The notes beneath the pieces are model-generated. The model did not search any database. It saw only the letters and a list, made by a program, of their open reading frames with translations, and was not told where the DNA came from. DNA of 64,000 bases from contig MNCI01021000.1 in assembly GCA_015680685.1 (NCBI GenBank), positions 345,131-409,130 of the forward strand, given 5' to 3'. Position numbers and translations under genes: made by a program. Origin of the DNA: Gnetum montanum (Eukaryota; Streptophyta; Gnetopsida; Gnetales; Gnetaceae). Positions within the stretch are counted from its first letter, which is position 1. Every line of letters starts with the position of its first letter. Of this stretch, positions 31,445 to 43,870 are shown one piece after another.

Positions 31445-33440
31445 ATGAACAACACATCACATAGCCTTAAGTTGATATGGTGCAGCCTTCTAAGTACTTT
31501 GTGGTACCTCTTAGAGGTGTTCATAGAAACCTTCACTCACTCACGTAGCTTGTGTCACTTGCTAAAAATGGAGTTTATTACCTCTAAAGAGCATCACGAT
31601 AAGATTGAGGCTTCTGCAAAGGTTGAACATGATGTTGGCTATCTAGCAACACCAAATCATATTACAGCCATGGCATACTCTATCTTAGTTTTTGGTTCAA
31701 TTAATTATCTTAATAGCTACCAGAAGGAGTATGCTATAGAATTAAAGGAGGTAGTAGCTAAATTTGTGAGAGAAAGGTTGGTTATCACCTCTCAATATTA
31801 TCGTCTTATGGGTACCTATTATGCTTCAAATTAAAATCTCCAAGAAGAGAATATTCTTGATGAGTTTATTTAAATTTGTTAGTGAAAATGTGTTTTCAAT
31901 GTGCCTCCTGCCTTAGAAATGGCACTGTTCACTAAAGATAAGGGTAAAGGAATTCTATTTGAAGAAACCAATGAAGAAGATGTGTTTCTACTATATGATT
32001 TAATCAAGGTCCCAAAGTGGCTTGGAGAATGGCCTACTGATTGGATCTTAGATGAGAATGAAGGTCCTTTTAAAGAGAAAGATAAAAAACTTATGGAAGA
32101 TGTAGAAAAGGTGAGAAGGAAATCTGACCTAAAGATTTAGAATTAGTTTGTACTAAAGAAAATCTCAACAGAATCATGGAACAATGCCCAAATGTGAATT
32201 TTGTTAGGAACAATGATAAAGAGGGAGAAGTTAGAAATAATGATTATGATGAAGACATTGATTGGAATACTCATAGGGCTTTTATGCTAATAATTAGAGA
32301 TAATTACATGAATGCTAGTATAGAAGAAAAAATGACTAAAGATCAAAAAACAATCATCCCATTCCATGAAGCCATAATGAGTAGAAAGTGATTTATAGCA
32401 TCAGACAGAAAGTTGTAATTTAGAGAATTTCCCAAGGAGGCCTTATATAATTTTTTAAATATTTTTGAAGCAAGGTGGACTACATTAGTAAAGTAGTCGA
32501 AATCCATACTTAACATTAAAGGAGCAGGAATCTATCTAGTGTTTCTACCATTTTTCACTAAAGAATAAATTTCAAAATGGAAGAAACAAGGGAATCATTA
32601 TGTCCACATTGGAATAAGTGATATTCTAGTAATTCCTAAGTCCAATTATGATTTGAATTCTGATTTTGTACTTACTCTACTGGATTGCAAAATAATCAAG
32701 GATGGAATAAGAGATGACCTAGATCTAGATTGGAAAATGTCAAACATCTATCAGTTTAAAGGGATATTAAATGCTTATGCTTTGTGTTCAACCCAACCAA
32801 ATTTTTAGTTATCTTTATTTGATGAACATATAAATCCTACTTTATTATTATGTATTGAGATTCATGGAGTTAGAATGCTGCTTGGATCAATTTATGTTGC
32901 AATAGGTGCTAGGGCTACATTTTAGTTAATAAATAGTATATTCATGAATCATAAGTTAAAGTGTGGCGTGAAGTTTCTACATGGTAGTAAACATCTATTA
33001 GAATGTGAAAGGTCTATTAACACTAAAGGATACATATAAGGGTTTTCACAAATTTAGAAATATTTAATGGATCAAGAGTTTCAGAAGACCTCTAGGCAGT
33101 AGAAAAGGTGGAATAGATATTTGATCCAATAGTTTGGAAGATTGGCGGTAATAGACTTAGTAGCCCTACTAATAGCTTTACCTCTAGTAAAGTATGACAA
33201 AGGATCTGGTTTTAAGAAGTAAAAGGAAGCAAAGGAGTCTCCAAAATTTGACTACAAAGGAGCCATTTTTATGTTCCAAGCTAGAGGTGCAAAAGAAAGA
33301 GAGCTAATAAAAGGTAGAAAATTACACCGAAAGGGTTCATACTATAGTATTACCTCCAATGATATAGTTCCAAAGACAAGAGTGGATTATAGTTATTTTC
33401 TAGAACACAGTGTGGATTCGAATCAAAGTCAAAAAGAAGA
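31445..33440 (+). pseudogene. Caulimovirid movement protein (30K superfamily), decayed
   Basis: Movement proteins widen plasmodesmata for cell-to-cell spread. The core reads HYVHIGISDILVIPK near 32600-32640 (family Y-HIGAI-x-I), then LLDCKI (family LLDxR), later SLFDEHINPTLLLCIEIHG and GSIYVAIGARATF near 32815-32925, which fit the 30K pattern of VSLxD, then Gly-Tyr and GSxxLxIxYR. Upstream frames 31445-31834, 31901-32140 (same frame) and 32176-32391 would be the N-terminal region; they are Glu/Lys-rich. A frameshift lies between 32140 and 32176, and at least six in-frame stops follow. The C-terminal part (33300-33600) is polar with coiled-coil character. Confidence 0.65.
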
Positions 33441-33734
33441 GGTAAGATAGTTGAGCTATTTATTGAGTTGGTTAAGTTATCGTAGCAATAATATAAATAA
33501 TTTAGAAGAAAAAGTAGATGAAGTTTTGAGACATATGAATATTTATGAAGAAGTGGTTAGTCAAAAAATAAAAATAGATAAAGAAAATAAAAAGAATTCT
33601 TAAATATGTGTTTAGGCAAGAAAATCAATTGGAAGTAGATCATGGAGATAAGCAAAAGATTAGAGAATAGGAAGAAAAAGAAAAAATGATGATCTTTGAT
33701 GTGGAGAAAATCAAAGACAAGACAACAAAGCTTA

Positions 33735-34757
33735 AAAGAAAGATTTCTACTGATTTTCATTTTCTTGGAAAAATGCTTTTACCTTTGGTGGCATGTTATT
33801 ATTCTTTTCTAGACATTCATAAGCATAATGTCCTTGCTCTCTACAATTGTAATAGCTAATGGTCTTGGACTTTCCAGCATTGGGTTTTCTTCTTCTCATG
33901 TATCTATTTGCTCTAAACTTTTTGGGCCTCATTGGATGATTTGGCCTATACCTTCTTCTATTATTAGGTCTCTTGTGAGCTATCTTTCTTTAGGATGTTA
34001 ACTTTGAAGGGGCCTAAGGCATTTTTCCAAAATTATCTACCATTCCATCTAAATTAACATAAGCTTCTACTGATGGCAATAGCTTTGTTAGACCAATTCA
34101 TAGGCAAGCATGTTGCAATTCTAGTCTAGCCATATGAATGATATTAAAAAAATACATAAGAAACAAATTTAGACCACTTTTTACTGCTTTGTGCAATACC
34201 ATTTGTCCAAACTTCTTTGGTAATGATCCTAGAAACATATAAGACATTAAAGGATCCTAATGTAATGAAAGCCTATATATCTATTTCTTATAATCAACAT
34301 AGTATTGTCCAAAATCTTCTAATCTATATAGCATTCTTTGACTTAGTAGCAACATGTCTTGTAATCTTAGATTAGTAGAGAGATCAATAGTAAATTTAGT
34401 AGTCATTATAACAAACAATCCTTCAAAATGACTATCCAATACCTAATTTTTGGCTTCTTGAGTGGTGCTCTCACATCAATGTCTAATTATGCTAGTAGTT
34501 TTAGATAATATAGCTAACATGATTGTTCTTTCATCAAGTTTTAACAAATTTTGCACTACCTTCAATTGATCTATCAAGATTCTGATAACATGCAATACCT
34601 CCCTAGGTGGTAAATAATCAATATCTAGTAATGGAACTGATGTACCTATCATATCCTTTAGAGTAGCAAATGGTGGATGTACTTCATATTTGGTGGCATA
34701 TGACATCATGATTCTTCCCTGATAGCTTTTATCAAATGGATTTTCTTCTTTTTGCAT
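33735..34757 (-). pseudogene. Caulimovirid coat protein, inverted copy
   Basis: On the - strand the region starts with an open 93-codon frame at 34757 (begins MQKEENPFDKSY) and, after a stretch with many stops, ends with an open frame 33932-33747. That frame holds a basic region (MRPKKFRANRYMRRRKP) and the knuckle YNCREQGHYAYEC. Here the last Cys is kept, but the first Cys of the knuckle is Tyr. The last 320 bases are an inverted copy of 27722-28047. It thus carries the N-terminal coat-protein part that the + strand copy lacks. The left end (33735) abuts the tail of the movement-protein region, and the right end abuts direct repeat copy 2. Confidence 0.65.
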
Positions 34758-37700
34758 AGATTAGGGTTGGGTTTTATTTTTAACTAATGTAAAATTTTGT
34801 AGATCTAGTATATTTATGATTTGTTATGCTACAATGTTTTGGATTTAGATTTTTAGTTGTGGATTTGTTGTATTTTTTTTATTTAATGTACTTTCTATGA
34901 ATCTTGCATTTTGGAGGGTTTAGGATGATCTATATAGTGCTTCGTAGAATAATCATATCTCTCTCTATACATCTAGTATGACTACAATCTATCTATCAAT
35001 GGATGTCACATGAAATTATCTAAAACTTTCATGTGGGATTCATATACAATTCATGGTAGATGAGGTGTTGTAGGTCATTCTTTTAATACTATCTAGAATC
35101 ATAGTAATTTTAGTAGGATATAAAGTTAAGGTGATATCTCAATATTGGCTATATATGTAGTTCTAAATTGTTTCTATGCTAGAGATATTTTTAATAGGAT
35201 ACATAAACAGGTGGAATCATTGAAAATAAAGCTATATAATAAGAGTAATAAACCCGTCTTTGAGAGCTATTTCAAATTATATAAAGATTCATCTATTCAT
35301 AACTTGTTATATATAGCATATTTTATCTTGAAATTTTTATGAGAATTAGCATTTTCTATTAAGTTCTCATCATAAGTAGAATCAATGGAAAAGGTTCTAT
35401 TTTGATTCAGGTATTAGTAATTTACTATCAAACACTCATTTTGTCTTTGTTTCTAATTAAATAAAATGTTGGAGTGATATGTATAGCTTTGAATCTATCA
35501 TTTTTTAAATATTTTTATAGTAGCTAGGTAAGGATATTAGCTTTCACATGAATCATTGATTATAAGTTCATAGAATGTATGAGTTATAATAGTTTCATTT
35601 ATGGCTATCTAGTTAGCTTAAGATCTAGTAAATCATATTCAAAGAATCATTTTCTATTTTTGATCCTTGTACTATTATGTATTCTTTTGGAGTTATTGTT
35701 GGATATTACCCATTGAAATTTTTTGAAATAATTTGGATTTTAATTGACTATAAATATATGAACATTTTGAACATGTATTTTGTTAGGCATGGGTTGGTGA
35801 ATGAGTGTTCAAATTTTGGAGGTTTTGGATCCCTCGAATATGTCTTGGAACCTTGGTTGATTGGATCTTATTGGATACCTAGACCATTGGAATTATTGAA
35901 ATTTTGATTGCATTATGAAATGTTGGATTGATGGTCCATTTTTTGTTGAGTCCCTCCACCATCAATGTTGGTTTGCCATTGTGAGATGGCTAGATGATGC
36001 CATGTTTTGACTAATTTTTGTGTGATTGGATGATGGAGCTAGCATCGAGCATGTGGCATATGTGGCATGTTGAAGATGAGGCTTCATGGAGATAACCTTC
36101 TTGATTGATCCCTAGTATTAGTGCAGCAATGTTACTCTGACTATAGACCCCATCTAGCTAGATAAGATGACTCATGCCTCATTGGTCTTGTTGGATGCCT
36201 CCAAAAGTCCAGAGTTGGGTATCCACAGGAACACGTCTCACATTGGTATGTTTGGGAACCTTGGTGTGGAATCCATAAGGACCACCTTGGTTCAAATCCT
36301 AGTGAGGTATCCATATAGATCATCTTGATTAATTGATACTAATAATAAATCCATGTGCATGGTAATTTGATATTTTGTTGAAAACCTTGGGTTGGAAATT
36401 GGAAATTATTCATGCCAACTTGATACACATTAACACTAAGTTTGATGAATGTTAGCCTTCTTGTTTGCTCAATTTATGGGTGGAGTGGATGGATGTTGGT
36501 TTTAAACCAGTGTAATGGTTAACTGGATTCATCTGATTCTTGATTGATGTTTTTGATGGTTGTGTTTGGAAATTCTTTGTATTGATAGATGTCTGGCATT
36601 GGATTTTTGGAATGTTTGTGATGTCTGACATTGGATGTTGTACAAGTTGTATATTTGGATATGCTTTTCTTTGATATTTTTGTAGGATATCGTGCCCACC
36701 CTAGCCCCCATGAGACCTATCCTTGATTTAGACAGAACATGGTGCCAAGGTTACTCACTCAACAATAGCTAATATTTCTCATTTTTGTATAGGTACTTTG
36801 GGCTAGGAAGAGCATGGAGTACATGTGGTATCTACGAGATTCTCATAATACAAGATGAAATTATATGTTATTCATAAGTAGAGGTATATTAATTTGATTC
36901 ATGTATTTGATCTTTTATAGTAGACTTGTATAGATTATGAATTATGTAGTGGCAATGAGAACTTATCATATTTCTTTATGTAATATGTTTTAGATGAGGT
37001 CATTATAAAATTTCTGATATCATTGATGTAAGATTTATTTCAGTGAATGCTTATAATTTAACTCTTTATTACTTATATATATATATATATATATATTCAT
37101 GTTAAAATTAAAATATATAATTTTTTTCCATTATCTTGTCATTTAATCTCTACTTCCTCTTAGTCATGGCTTAATCATACCTCCTTTCACTACATTACAA
37201 TCAATCAATTTCATTACTCTATCATGACCAACTTTTATTACCCATTTTACTGCATGTAATTCTCTTTATCCTAAGGATAGGTAGGAGGGTGTTACAAGTG
37301 CCTCCTCCTACCACTACTAAGTCCACAACTCAAGATGACCAATTTCATCCAATGGTGGTTAATGCCTCAATCCCATCACAACAAGATAACATGAAGTCAC
37401 CAAAAAAATAACATAAGAAGCTAGCTCCCAATCCAAAAGCTAGGGATAATGTGTAACCAAAGGTGTAAAAGGAAGTAGGCCTACCAAAGCCTACATCCAT
37501 TTAGCAATACACATGAATTCAAATGATCAAGCCAGCTCAAGAAGCCTACCCAAGAAGGATAACAAATAACAAAAAAAGGGAAAGGGACATAAACTAGAAA
37601 TTTTAAAATGTAAGGTGAAAATCATGGGTAGAATGGAAGAATTCAAAGACAACAAGAATGAAAAATAATGATCAATGATAAAGACTTTCTCATTGTTCTG

Positions 37701-39186
37701 TATTAGGTCAAGCTCTCACTTAAGTAGAAGAACACCTCATTAAGGTTATATGATTTCGATATGACCTTTTGTGCCCACCATGAAGCCTTGTGGCTCATAT
37801 GTTAACTTTTATTCTTGTTAGTTAAGATATCCTAAATAATCAAGAATCTATTCACATCACCTAAAGAAGAAACGAAGTCAACTACTTTAACATTTTTGGA
37901 TAATGAGGTAAAGATCAACTTAAAAAGTTGTGTGGTGTCAAGAGATCCATTGCTTATAATGATAAGAGTTGACCAGAATAAGATACATCATGTACATGTG
38001 GACAATGGGGGGCAACTACTAATGTTATCTCCTTTCCTATCATAGAACGCTTGGGTTTGGCTTAACATATTCAAAGCACCTCCACCTTAGAGCTATAATT
38101 TTTCAATGGGTCATATGTAGAGGTGAGAGTGTTAATTTCATTAGATTTTATATCTAGAAAATAATTCCCCACATTATCTAGTTTCATTGTGATGGAAGAG
38201 ATACCAAGATTCAACCTAATCCTACGAAGATCCTAGTTAGCCAAACTATGAGTTTGTTCTTTGACCCATTAAGAAATTCATCTACTATATAAAGGAGGTG
38301 AGATTGTTATTCATGGGGCCAACATGACTCACTTTTATATTAAAAATTTTGAAACAAAATAAGGATTTGAGCTCATACCCCAAAACATAGCTGAGAAACC
38401 CAACAAAATTAACCAAGTCAGAACCAACAATGCATGGGGCACAAATGAATCATGTGACAAACTCCCATTTAGCATACTAAGAAAAGGGAATGGTGAGTGT
38501 AAATTTGTGCAACAAAGGCCTTATGCATTTCCTAATCTCTTAAAGATTAGAAAAAAATTGCATAATTAAACACTACCTACTTTCTTAACCTTTCATCCTA
38601 TGATGTAGCCTTACCTTCAAGTTTTACATTTTGCATTATATCTATGGTCTTTATTTCCATGTCTAGTTTATAACTTTTTTCTATTTTCTTTACATTTACA
38701 TGCATGTCATAAAATAACATGAAAATAGAAAACATAAAATCAAAGTAAAAACATGGCCCTCTGGGGACAAAAATAGGTAAATCTATGGTCTTCCTTTCAT
38801 CTCTTGAGTGTACAATTCAACTAGTTTGCCTCTTGGTTTTACATTTAGATTTCTACTTTAAAAGTCACATCCTTTTTAACACTTTTACATTTTCTATGTT
38901 ATTGCCAATTTACTTGGCAACCCTATTGTTTTAAGTCATAGAATTTTGTGTAACAAAAATATAAAGTGAAATAAAAGATATATATAAAACTTTAAAAAAA
39001 TTAACCTATAACCAAGAATGTTCATACTAATAGCCATGACCACACCATGTGATGGAACAATAACTAATATGTAACATTATTAGGATGCCACAAGATTATA
39101 AAAAAAATTAGTATAGTTCCCAAGGTTATGATAGCCAAAATAAGAAACAACAAAGTATGAAGAATCTATTAGTTAACAAAGCCATC
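34750..39186 (+). repeat. Direct repeat of about 4.4 kb, copy 2
   Basis: Second copy of 23255-27716. It begins right at the first codon of the inverted coat protein (TTTTTGCAT is common to both copies' left edge) and ends with GCCATCACC at 39186, where copy 1 runs into virus. It contains the open frame 35677-35907 (its N-terminal half is preserved as a broken frame in copy 1) with no recognisable domain. The TA microsatellite is longer here (37076-37096). Confidence 0.8.
37180..38400 (+). pseudogene. Tat gag end and protease, copy E2 (decayed)
   Basis: Homologue of E1 in direct repeat copy 2, with more frameshifts and stops and no open frame of note. The block ATAAGATACATCATG...GCAACTACTAATGTTATCTCC near 37978-38030 corresponds to the active-site strand of the protease. 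The GAGATTGTTATTCATGGGG block near 38303 corresponds to the C-terminal strand. Confidence 0.6.
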
Positions 39187-39709
39187 ACCATCACCACTCA
39201 AGGGCTTTTGAATAATAAAAACATGTAACCATTAGTGCCAAGGGTAGCCATAAATGTAATCATTAAAAAAAATAATCATAAACTAATAAAATATTCATCC
39301 ATCTAAAACCAAAATGAAATTCTACTATATATAAGATTTTATTCATAAGGAACTAGCATAAAACACATGGAGACTCAAAAACTTTTGGTTGTATACTTGA
39401 ATAGAAACCAAGTTGAACTTACATTAATAATATTTAGAATCTTATTCAGCCATTTTTTGCTATATGTTACAATTACTAGTTCTACCCTTTTAGAATTTCC
39501 TAAACCAAACAGACCTCTTGAAGGGCTACTTGACCAATAAATATGCTTTTTGATAAAGTATTAACAATTCTTTTTCTGAATATCTGAAGAACTAAAAGTC
39601 AATGCTTAGAAAATCTAGCCAACAAAGTTTGGCCTCTACTTTGATGACACTCAAAAGAGAAAGAAGAAGCAACACCTCATCCAGATGCTAAAAAAGAAAT
39701 AGTAATGTT
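39187..39709. other. Spacer, nothing recognised
   Basis: AT-rich sequence between direct repeat copy 2 and the LTR of element B. Confidence 0.4.
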
Positions 39710-41245
39710 ATGATCAAAAACCTCAATTGCTAGAAAAAACCAAGGAACCTTGGTGTAGCAGTTTCCCAACGTTGAATCCCCAAGGCCTCTATGAGAGAAA
39801 TGGGATTTGAGGTGCCTTGGCTAATTTAGAAAATCAACCAATGTCTTATAAGATGCAAAATGTGGAAATACAAATAGATCTGATTAATACACAAAAAATA
39901 AATTCTTTTTTTGAATACAAAACTCAAAACTTAAAACTTTATTGAGAAAGACTAAAGAATAAGTTAGCAAAATGTGTACAAATGGTGCCTGGATGAGTAG
40001 AAAGGGGGTTCACTTATGTAAGTGTTCAAAGCCTATTGAAACCAATGTGATCTACTACATGATACAAGTGCTAAGCCACTCATGATGCAATCAAACCTTC
40101 CTTCACTACTACATCCTTAGATCTACAAGTTGGACCACTACTAGGGTTTGAGAAAAGTGGAAAATTTGGATGCCAAATTTTGGAATTCTAGGAGTGCAGG
40201 GCTAATACTGAAGATCCATGAATCTTAAGGTGATTATGCTTTTACTATGGGATTTAAGAGGATGCAAACATGGGAGATTACAATAACTCTTGTGTGCTTG
40301 AAAATGCCCCAAGCCTGAAATTGTAAAAATGGCTAGACTTTGCTAAGAATTTTCTTAAATTCTAAGAAAAAATTTTCAACCTATAAAAAATTATTCAAAC
40401 CTATAAATGGTGTTCGAGGTTGGCTTTTATAATATTTTTGGGTCATAAATGGGGCTGAAAATTTTATTTAATTTTTCTGCAAATTGGCTGCCAAATTTAG
40501 GTGAGATGGATGCCCAAATTTGGAAGGTTACCATACATAGTAAGTGCTTCCCCCCATGGCCATTCCGTTTACTATAATTAGTAACTGAGGCACACCTTCC
40601 ACACTAGATATGAATCTTCCATGCTAAGCTCTCCACCATGCTTGTTGAAGTGGCTGGTCAATGTTGAAGTACATGAATTGATGATTTTTTTCTTTTTGTG
40701 GCTTCCATTCTAAGGGATTGAATTTTCAACACTAGGAATGAAGACTCCATGCTAAGGAAAAACTTCCATGCTAAGGGGAAAAATTTTCCAGGCTAGTGGA
40801 AACGTTCCAAGCTAGGGAGAAAACTTTCGAAGCTAGGAGAAAAATTCCACATTGAGGGGGGAAATTTTCCAAGCTGTGCATGTGGTCTTCATGTTTAAGG
40901 TTGCAAGTTTCCAAAATCCCCTCCCTTCCATGTTGGGGCCAAGTGAGATCTACCCCTCTACATGTGTTTCTAGTGTAGAAAAATGTNCAAAAGGTATTTT
41001 TGATCCCCCAATGCATTCCAAAAGGCATTTGTGATCCCCCAATCCCAAATATAGATACTAGATGACTTTTTTCACTTGGGGAATGAGGCTTTTACCACTT
41101 ATAAGAAATTGTTTAGCCCTTAAAGTATAACGTATGTGAAATTACCCATTGTGGATTATGATTTTCACATTTACAATGATGTTTACCTCAAGTTTCATGG
41201 GGTGAAATCTACATGATGAATATTAGTTATAACATACAACATTTT
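39710..41245 (-). mobile_element. 3' LTR of element B
   Basis: Matches 58775-60440 in order: the CCTTGG/CCCCAAGGCC start, ATGCAAACATGGGAGATTA, the ATTATTCAAACCTATAAATG segment, and a run of short CCATGCTAAGG and CCACATTGAGG words (40730-40860). A single N at 40987 stands beside a 31-base tandem duplication that the other LTR lacks. The frames 40771-41034 on both strands have no domain. Confidence 0.65.
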
Positions 41246-41394
41246 GTGATGTTTCAATGGCCCCTCTTTGTTGGTGTTTGGAGGATTGACTTAAGAGGCA
41301 CTGAAAAAGAATAAAAAACACTACTAAATATTATAATGCTACCATGCATATAGATCAAATTATAATCAAGCTATTTAGGTCACCAAGGTTTCTA

Positions 41395-41465
41395 GTTTAA
41401 GGCCATGGTACTAGTTGAAGATCCTAGCAGGCTATGTTGCTAGTTTGAGATCGTAGCAGACTATC
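41395..41465. repeat. Recurring module, copy 1
   Basis: GGCCATGGTACTAGTTGAAG, then GATCCTAGCAGGCTATG, then TTGCTAGTTTGAGATCGTAG. The same motif (GGGCCATGATGCTAGTTTAA, GACCTTAGCAGACC) is found at 45232-45290 and in weaker form at 54720-54850. In element B it stands 3' of integrase, and at both edges of the middle block. Confidence 0.65.
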
Positions 41466-41549
41466 GAAAGTAGGCTATCTTGTTGACAATTATTGGGTAC
41501 ATGTATTATGGCTTTAGATAGGCATGCTTGACTAGATTGAACAATGTAT

Positions 41550-42720
41550 TCCCATCCATGTTAGCTATTCTAAATGATCCATTCTTGTAACCTCTCATGA
41601 CAAGGAAAGGCCCATCCTAGTTAACTAAGAATTTGTCTACATGCTCAAAAATGGCCTTGAGGACTAGGTCCCACTCCTTGATCTTGTGTGTGGTCAAGTC
41701 ATGGTGATGTTGTCTCTTCTACCTCTATTTATAGTGCTTGATGTGAGCAAGCACTTGCATATGTTGCTCCTACACCAAATCTAGGACCACCATCCATAAC
41801 TTGTTGCTCTGCTTGTCATTGATGAAGTTGATCAAGGCTACCTAGGGCAATGGCACCTATAATTCAAAAGGTAAAACTATTTTAAAACCATAAACAAGGC
41901 TATAATGGATTATGAAAGTTGCTATGTGATAGGCTATTTTCTATGCCCATAGTGCATGGACAAGCTTCTCATGCAACTTTCACTTGCTATTGTTAAGCAT
42001 ATTCTTAAGTAAGTTGATGATGGCTTTGTTGCTTACTTCTACTTGTTCATTGGCTTGGAGGTAGTAAGGTAAGAAGAAAGAATTATTAATGCCTAGGTTG
42101 TGACAAAAAACCTTGGTTTCTTGGCTACTAAATTGAGGTCCATTGTATGTAACTATGATCATGGGTATGTCAAAATGATCCATAATGTTATCTAGGATAA
42201 ATTTTCAAACTTGTTCAAATGTGGTCTTCCTTAGGAGAATAACCTCAATCCACTTGGTAAAGTATTTGATTGATGTGATTATGAAGCTATTTCCTATGGT
42301 AGGCTTAGGCATTATAGGTCCAATGATATCCAACCCCAATCATTGAAATGACCATGCTATCTAGGATGTATGTAACTTTGTTGATGATACATGTATTAGG
42401 TTGCTATATCATTGGCATGTGTCACATCACTTAACCATTTGTAAGATGTCATTTTCATATGAGGCTAATAGTAGCCTCACCATCTAATCTTAGTGTCCAT
42501 GCCTCTATGTACTATATGTCCTTCACAAACACCCTCATGAACCTCCTCTAGGATTGTTCTAGCTTTGATTTTATCAAAGAAATTTAGGAGTATATCATCA
42601 TAGGATCATCAACATAATGTGTAATCAGCTACAATGACATACTACTTCAATCTCTTGCGAATGGTATCCTTTCAAGAAGTAGTCAAGTCTTCTTAGGATT
42701 CATCATTGCATAAGGTAAAA
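41550..42720 (-). pseudogene. Integrase of element B (decayed)
   Basis: Read on the - strand: the HHCC zinc-binding part lies at about 42620-42400. The core block MDHFDIPMIIVTYNGPQFSS at 42183-42124 has the second catalytic Asp replaced by Tyr (family SDNGPQF). Next comes LGINNSFFLPYYLQANEQVE, with the family's NGQ as NEQ and the catalytic Glu still present. The C-terminal module lies near 41640-41560: GPFLVMRGYKNGSFRIANMD. The domain order and spacing agree with copies A and C. It is broken by stops and frameshifts. Confidence 0.8.
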
Positions 42721-42939
42721 TTTGATATCATCATAACACTCCTTGGGAGGAGGAGTATGAACGATGACCACAAATGTATCTTCAATGTTTTGTGTGATGG
42801 GAATAGCAAAATCCATGGTTAAGGTGGGAAATTTTCTAAACACATCTAGTGTCACACTAAGGGCTAATTTTGCAATTGCATTACCTATGGAATTTTCATT
42901 TCAAGATATGTGTTTGATATCAATGTCTATGAATTATTG

Positions 42940-43260
42940 TAAGACCTACTTCCCTAGGTCATAGTAAGACTGTAAGTGCTTAGCTTTGCATGCATAGACT
43001 TCAATTACTTGATTAACCATGATTTTTGAATCACCTTTGATGTCTAGGAATCTAATACCTATGTCACAAGCTACCATTATCCCTCTAATCAAACTCTGAT
43101 ATTCTACTATGTTGTTGGTAGATGGAAATCCAAAATGATAGGCAAATGGTTGGATCTCACTAGATGGGAATGTTATGATGGTAGCAGCATTGGCTCCATG
43201 GATGGATGAAGCTCCATCAAAGTTCATGACTACCTCATAACCCTCAAGCACTTGGCTAAC
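42940..43260 (-). pseudogene. Archaeal-type RNase H of element B
   Basis: A continuous 101-codon frame covers most of the second RNase H of the Tat lineage. MNFDGASSIHGANAATIITF gives the first Asp, PSTNNIVEYQSLIRG gives the Glu, and IKGDSKIMVNQVIEVYACKA gives the next Asp. It is the best preserved domain of the window: three of the four expected acidic residues can be seen, and the last lies past the end of the frame. It follows directly on the ordinary RNase H and precedes integrase, the arrangement typical for Tat. In copy A the same domain has FDRA in place of FDGA. Confidence 0.85.
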
Positions 43261-43379
43261 TATGTTAATGTGCTCATTAGGGAAATCAAGATCTATGGTA
43301 GCTTGGTCATCTATAGGTAAAATTGTGAGTTGTACAACTATAGCTTGATCTTTTGTTGAGGATTGAGAGATGTAATGGA

Positions 43380-43870
43380 GGTCAAACTCTACAGTTATGG
43401 CTTTTCATCGGGCTATACGACTACTTTGGTAGATGTTGGTTATTATGGCCCTAAGTATGGTGTCCTTGCAAATTATGTTTACTTGGCTTCCAAAGAGGTA
43501 GTATCTCCATTTCTTCAAAGAGAAGACTAGTGCTAGAAAATGCTTATCCACTTAAGTGTATTAGGTCTTGTGGGCAACTAATGCATGGCTAAGGTTGTAT
43601 AAAAGCATTTCTAGTCCATCATCATATTTCTAAAAAAATAGAGAGGCAATGGATGTATCAAAGATTGTGATATAAATTTAAAATGGCTCACCCTCTTGCA
43701 AATGATAGATTGTCAATACTTATATCAACTATTGCTTAAGGTTTTCAAAGGCCTCTTGGCATTAAGCCATACATTCATAGTGAACTCCTCTCTTAAGCAA
43801 GTGGTCGATGGACTATAACTTATCTATAAGCCTAGCAATAAACCTACAAATAAATTGTAATCTACTCTGT
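43380..43870 (-). pseudogene. Ordinary RNase H of element B (decayed)
   Basis: Between RT and the archaeal-type RNase H, the - strand continues as in copy A with the connection and first RNase H domain. It is recognisable by position and by similarity to 2580-3240 on the + strand, for example the AAGAAATGGAGATACTACCTC block near 43513. Stops are frequent; no catalytic residue can be assigned safely. Confidence 0.6.

Larger units (their letters stand above)
27717..34757. mobile_element. Endogenous pararetrovirus (Caulimoviridae), rearranged, about 7 kb
   Basis: The block contains decayed versions of the caulimovirid gene set: coat-protein zinc knuckle, protease, reverse transcriptase, RNase H, an intergenic promoter-like region, a movement protein of the 30K type and, inverted at the right end, the coat protein. 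The RT motif style (GLYEWLVIPFSLKKALAQF) is that of Caulimoviridae, not of Ty3 elements. Integrase is absent, as expected for this family. The total length is about one viral genome (7-8 kb). Endogenous caulimovirids of their own lineages are known from gymnosperms; assignment below family level is not possible from reading alone. All frames carry several stops. The coat-protein part is present twice in opposite orientation at the two ends. Confidence 0.8.

Noticed and set aside
31445-34757. Second Ty3 gag for the CCHC knuckle and neighbouring frames
   Set aside because: The 30K-type movement-protein pattern, the absence of integrase and the caulimovirid RT style favour a pararetrovirus.
40771-41034. 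Coding frames on both strands of the LTR
   Set aside because: No domain, an N inside, and the sequence is LTR by its second copy at 58775-60440.
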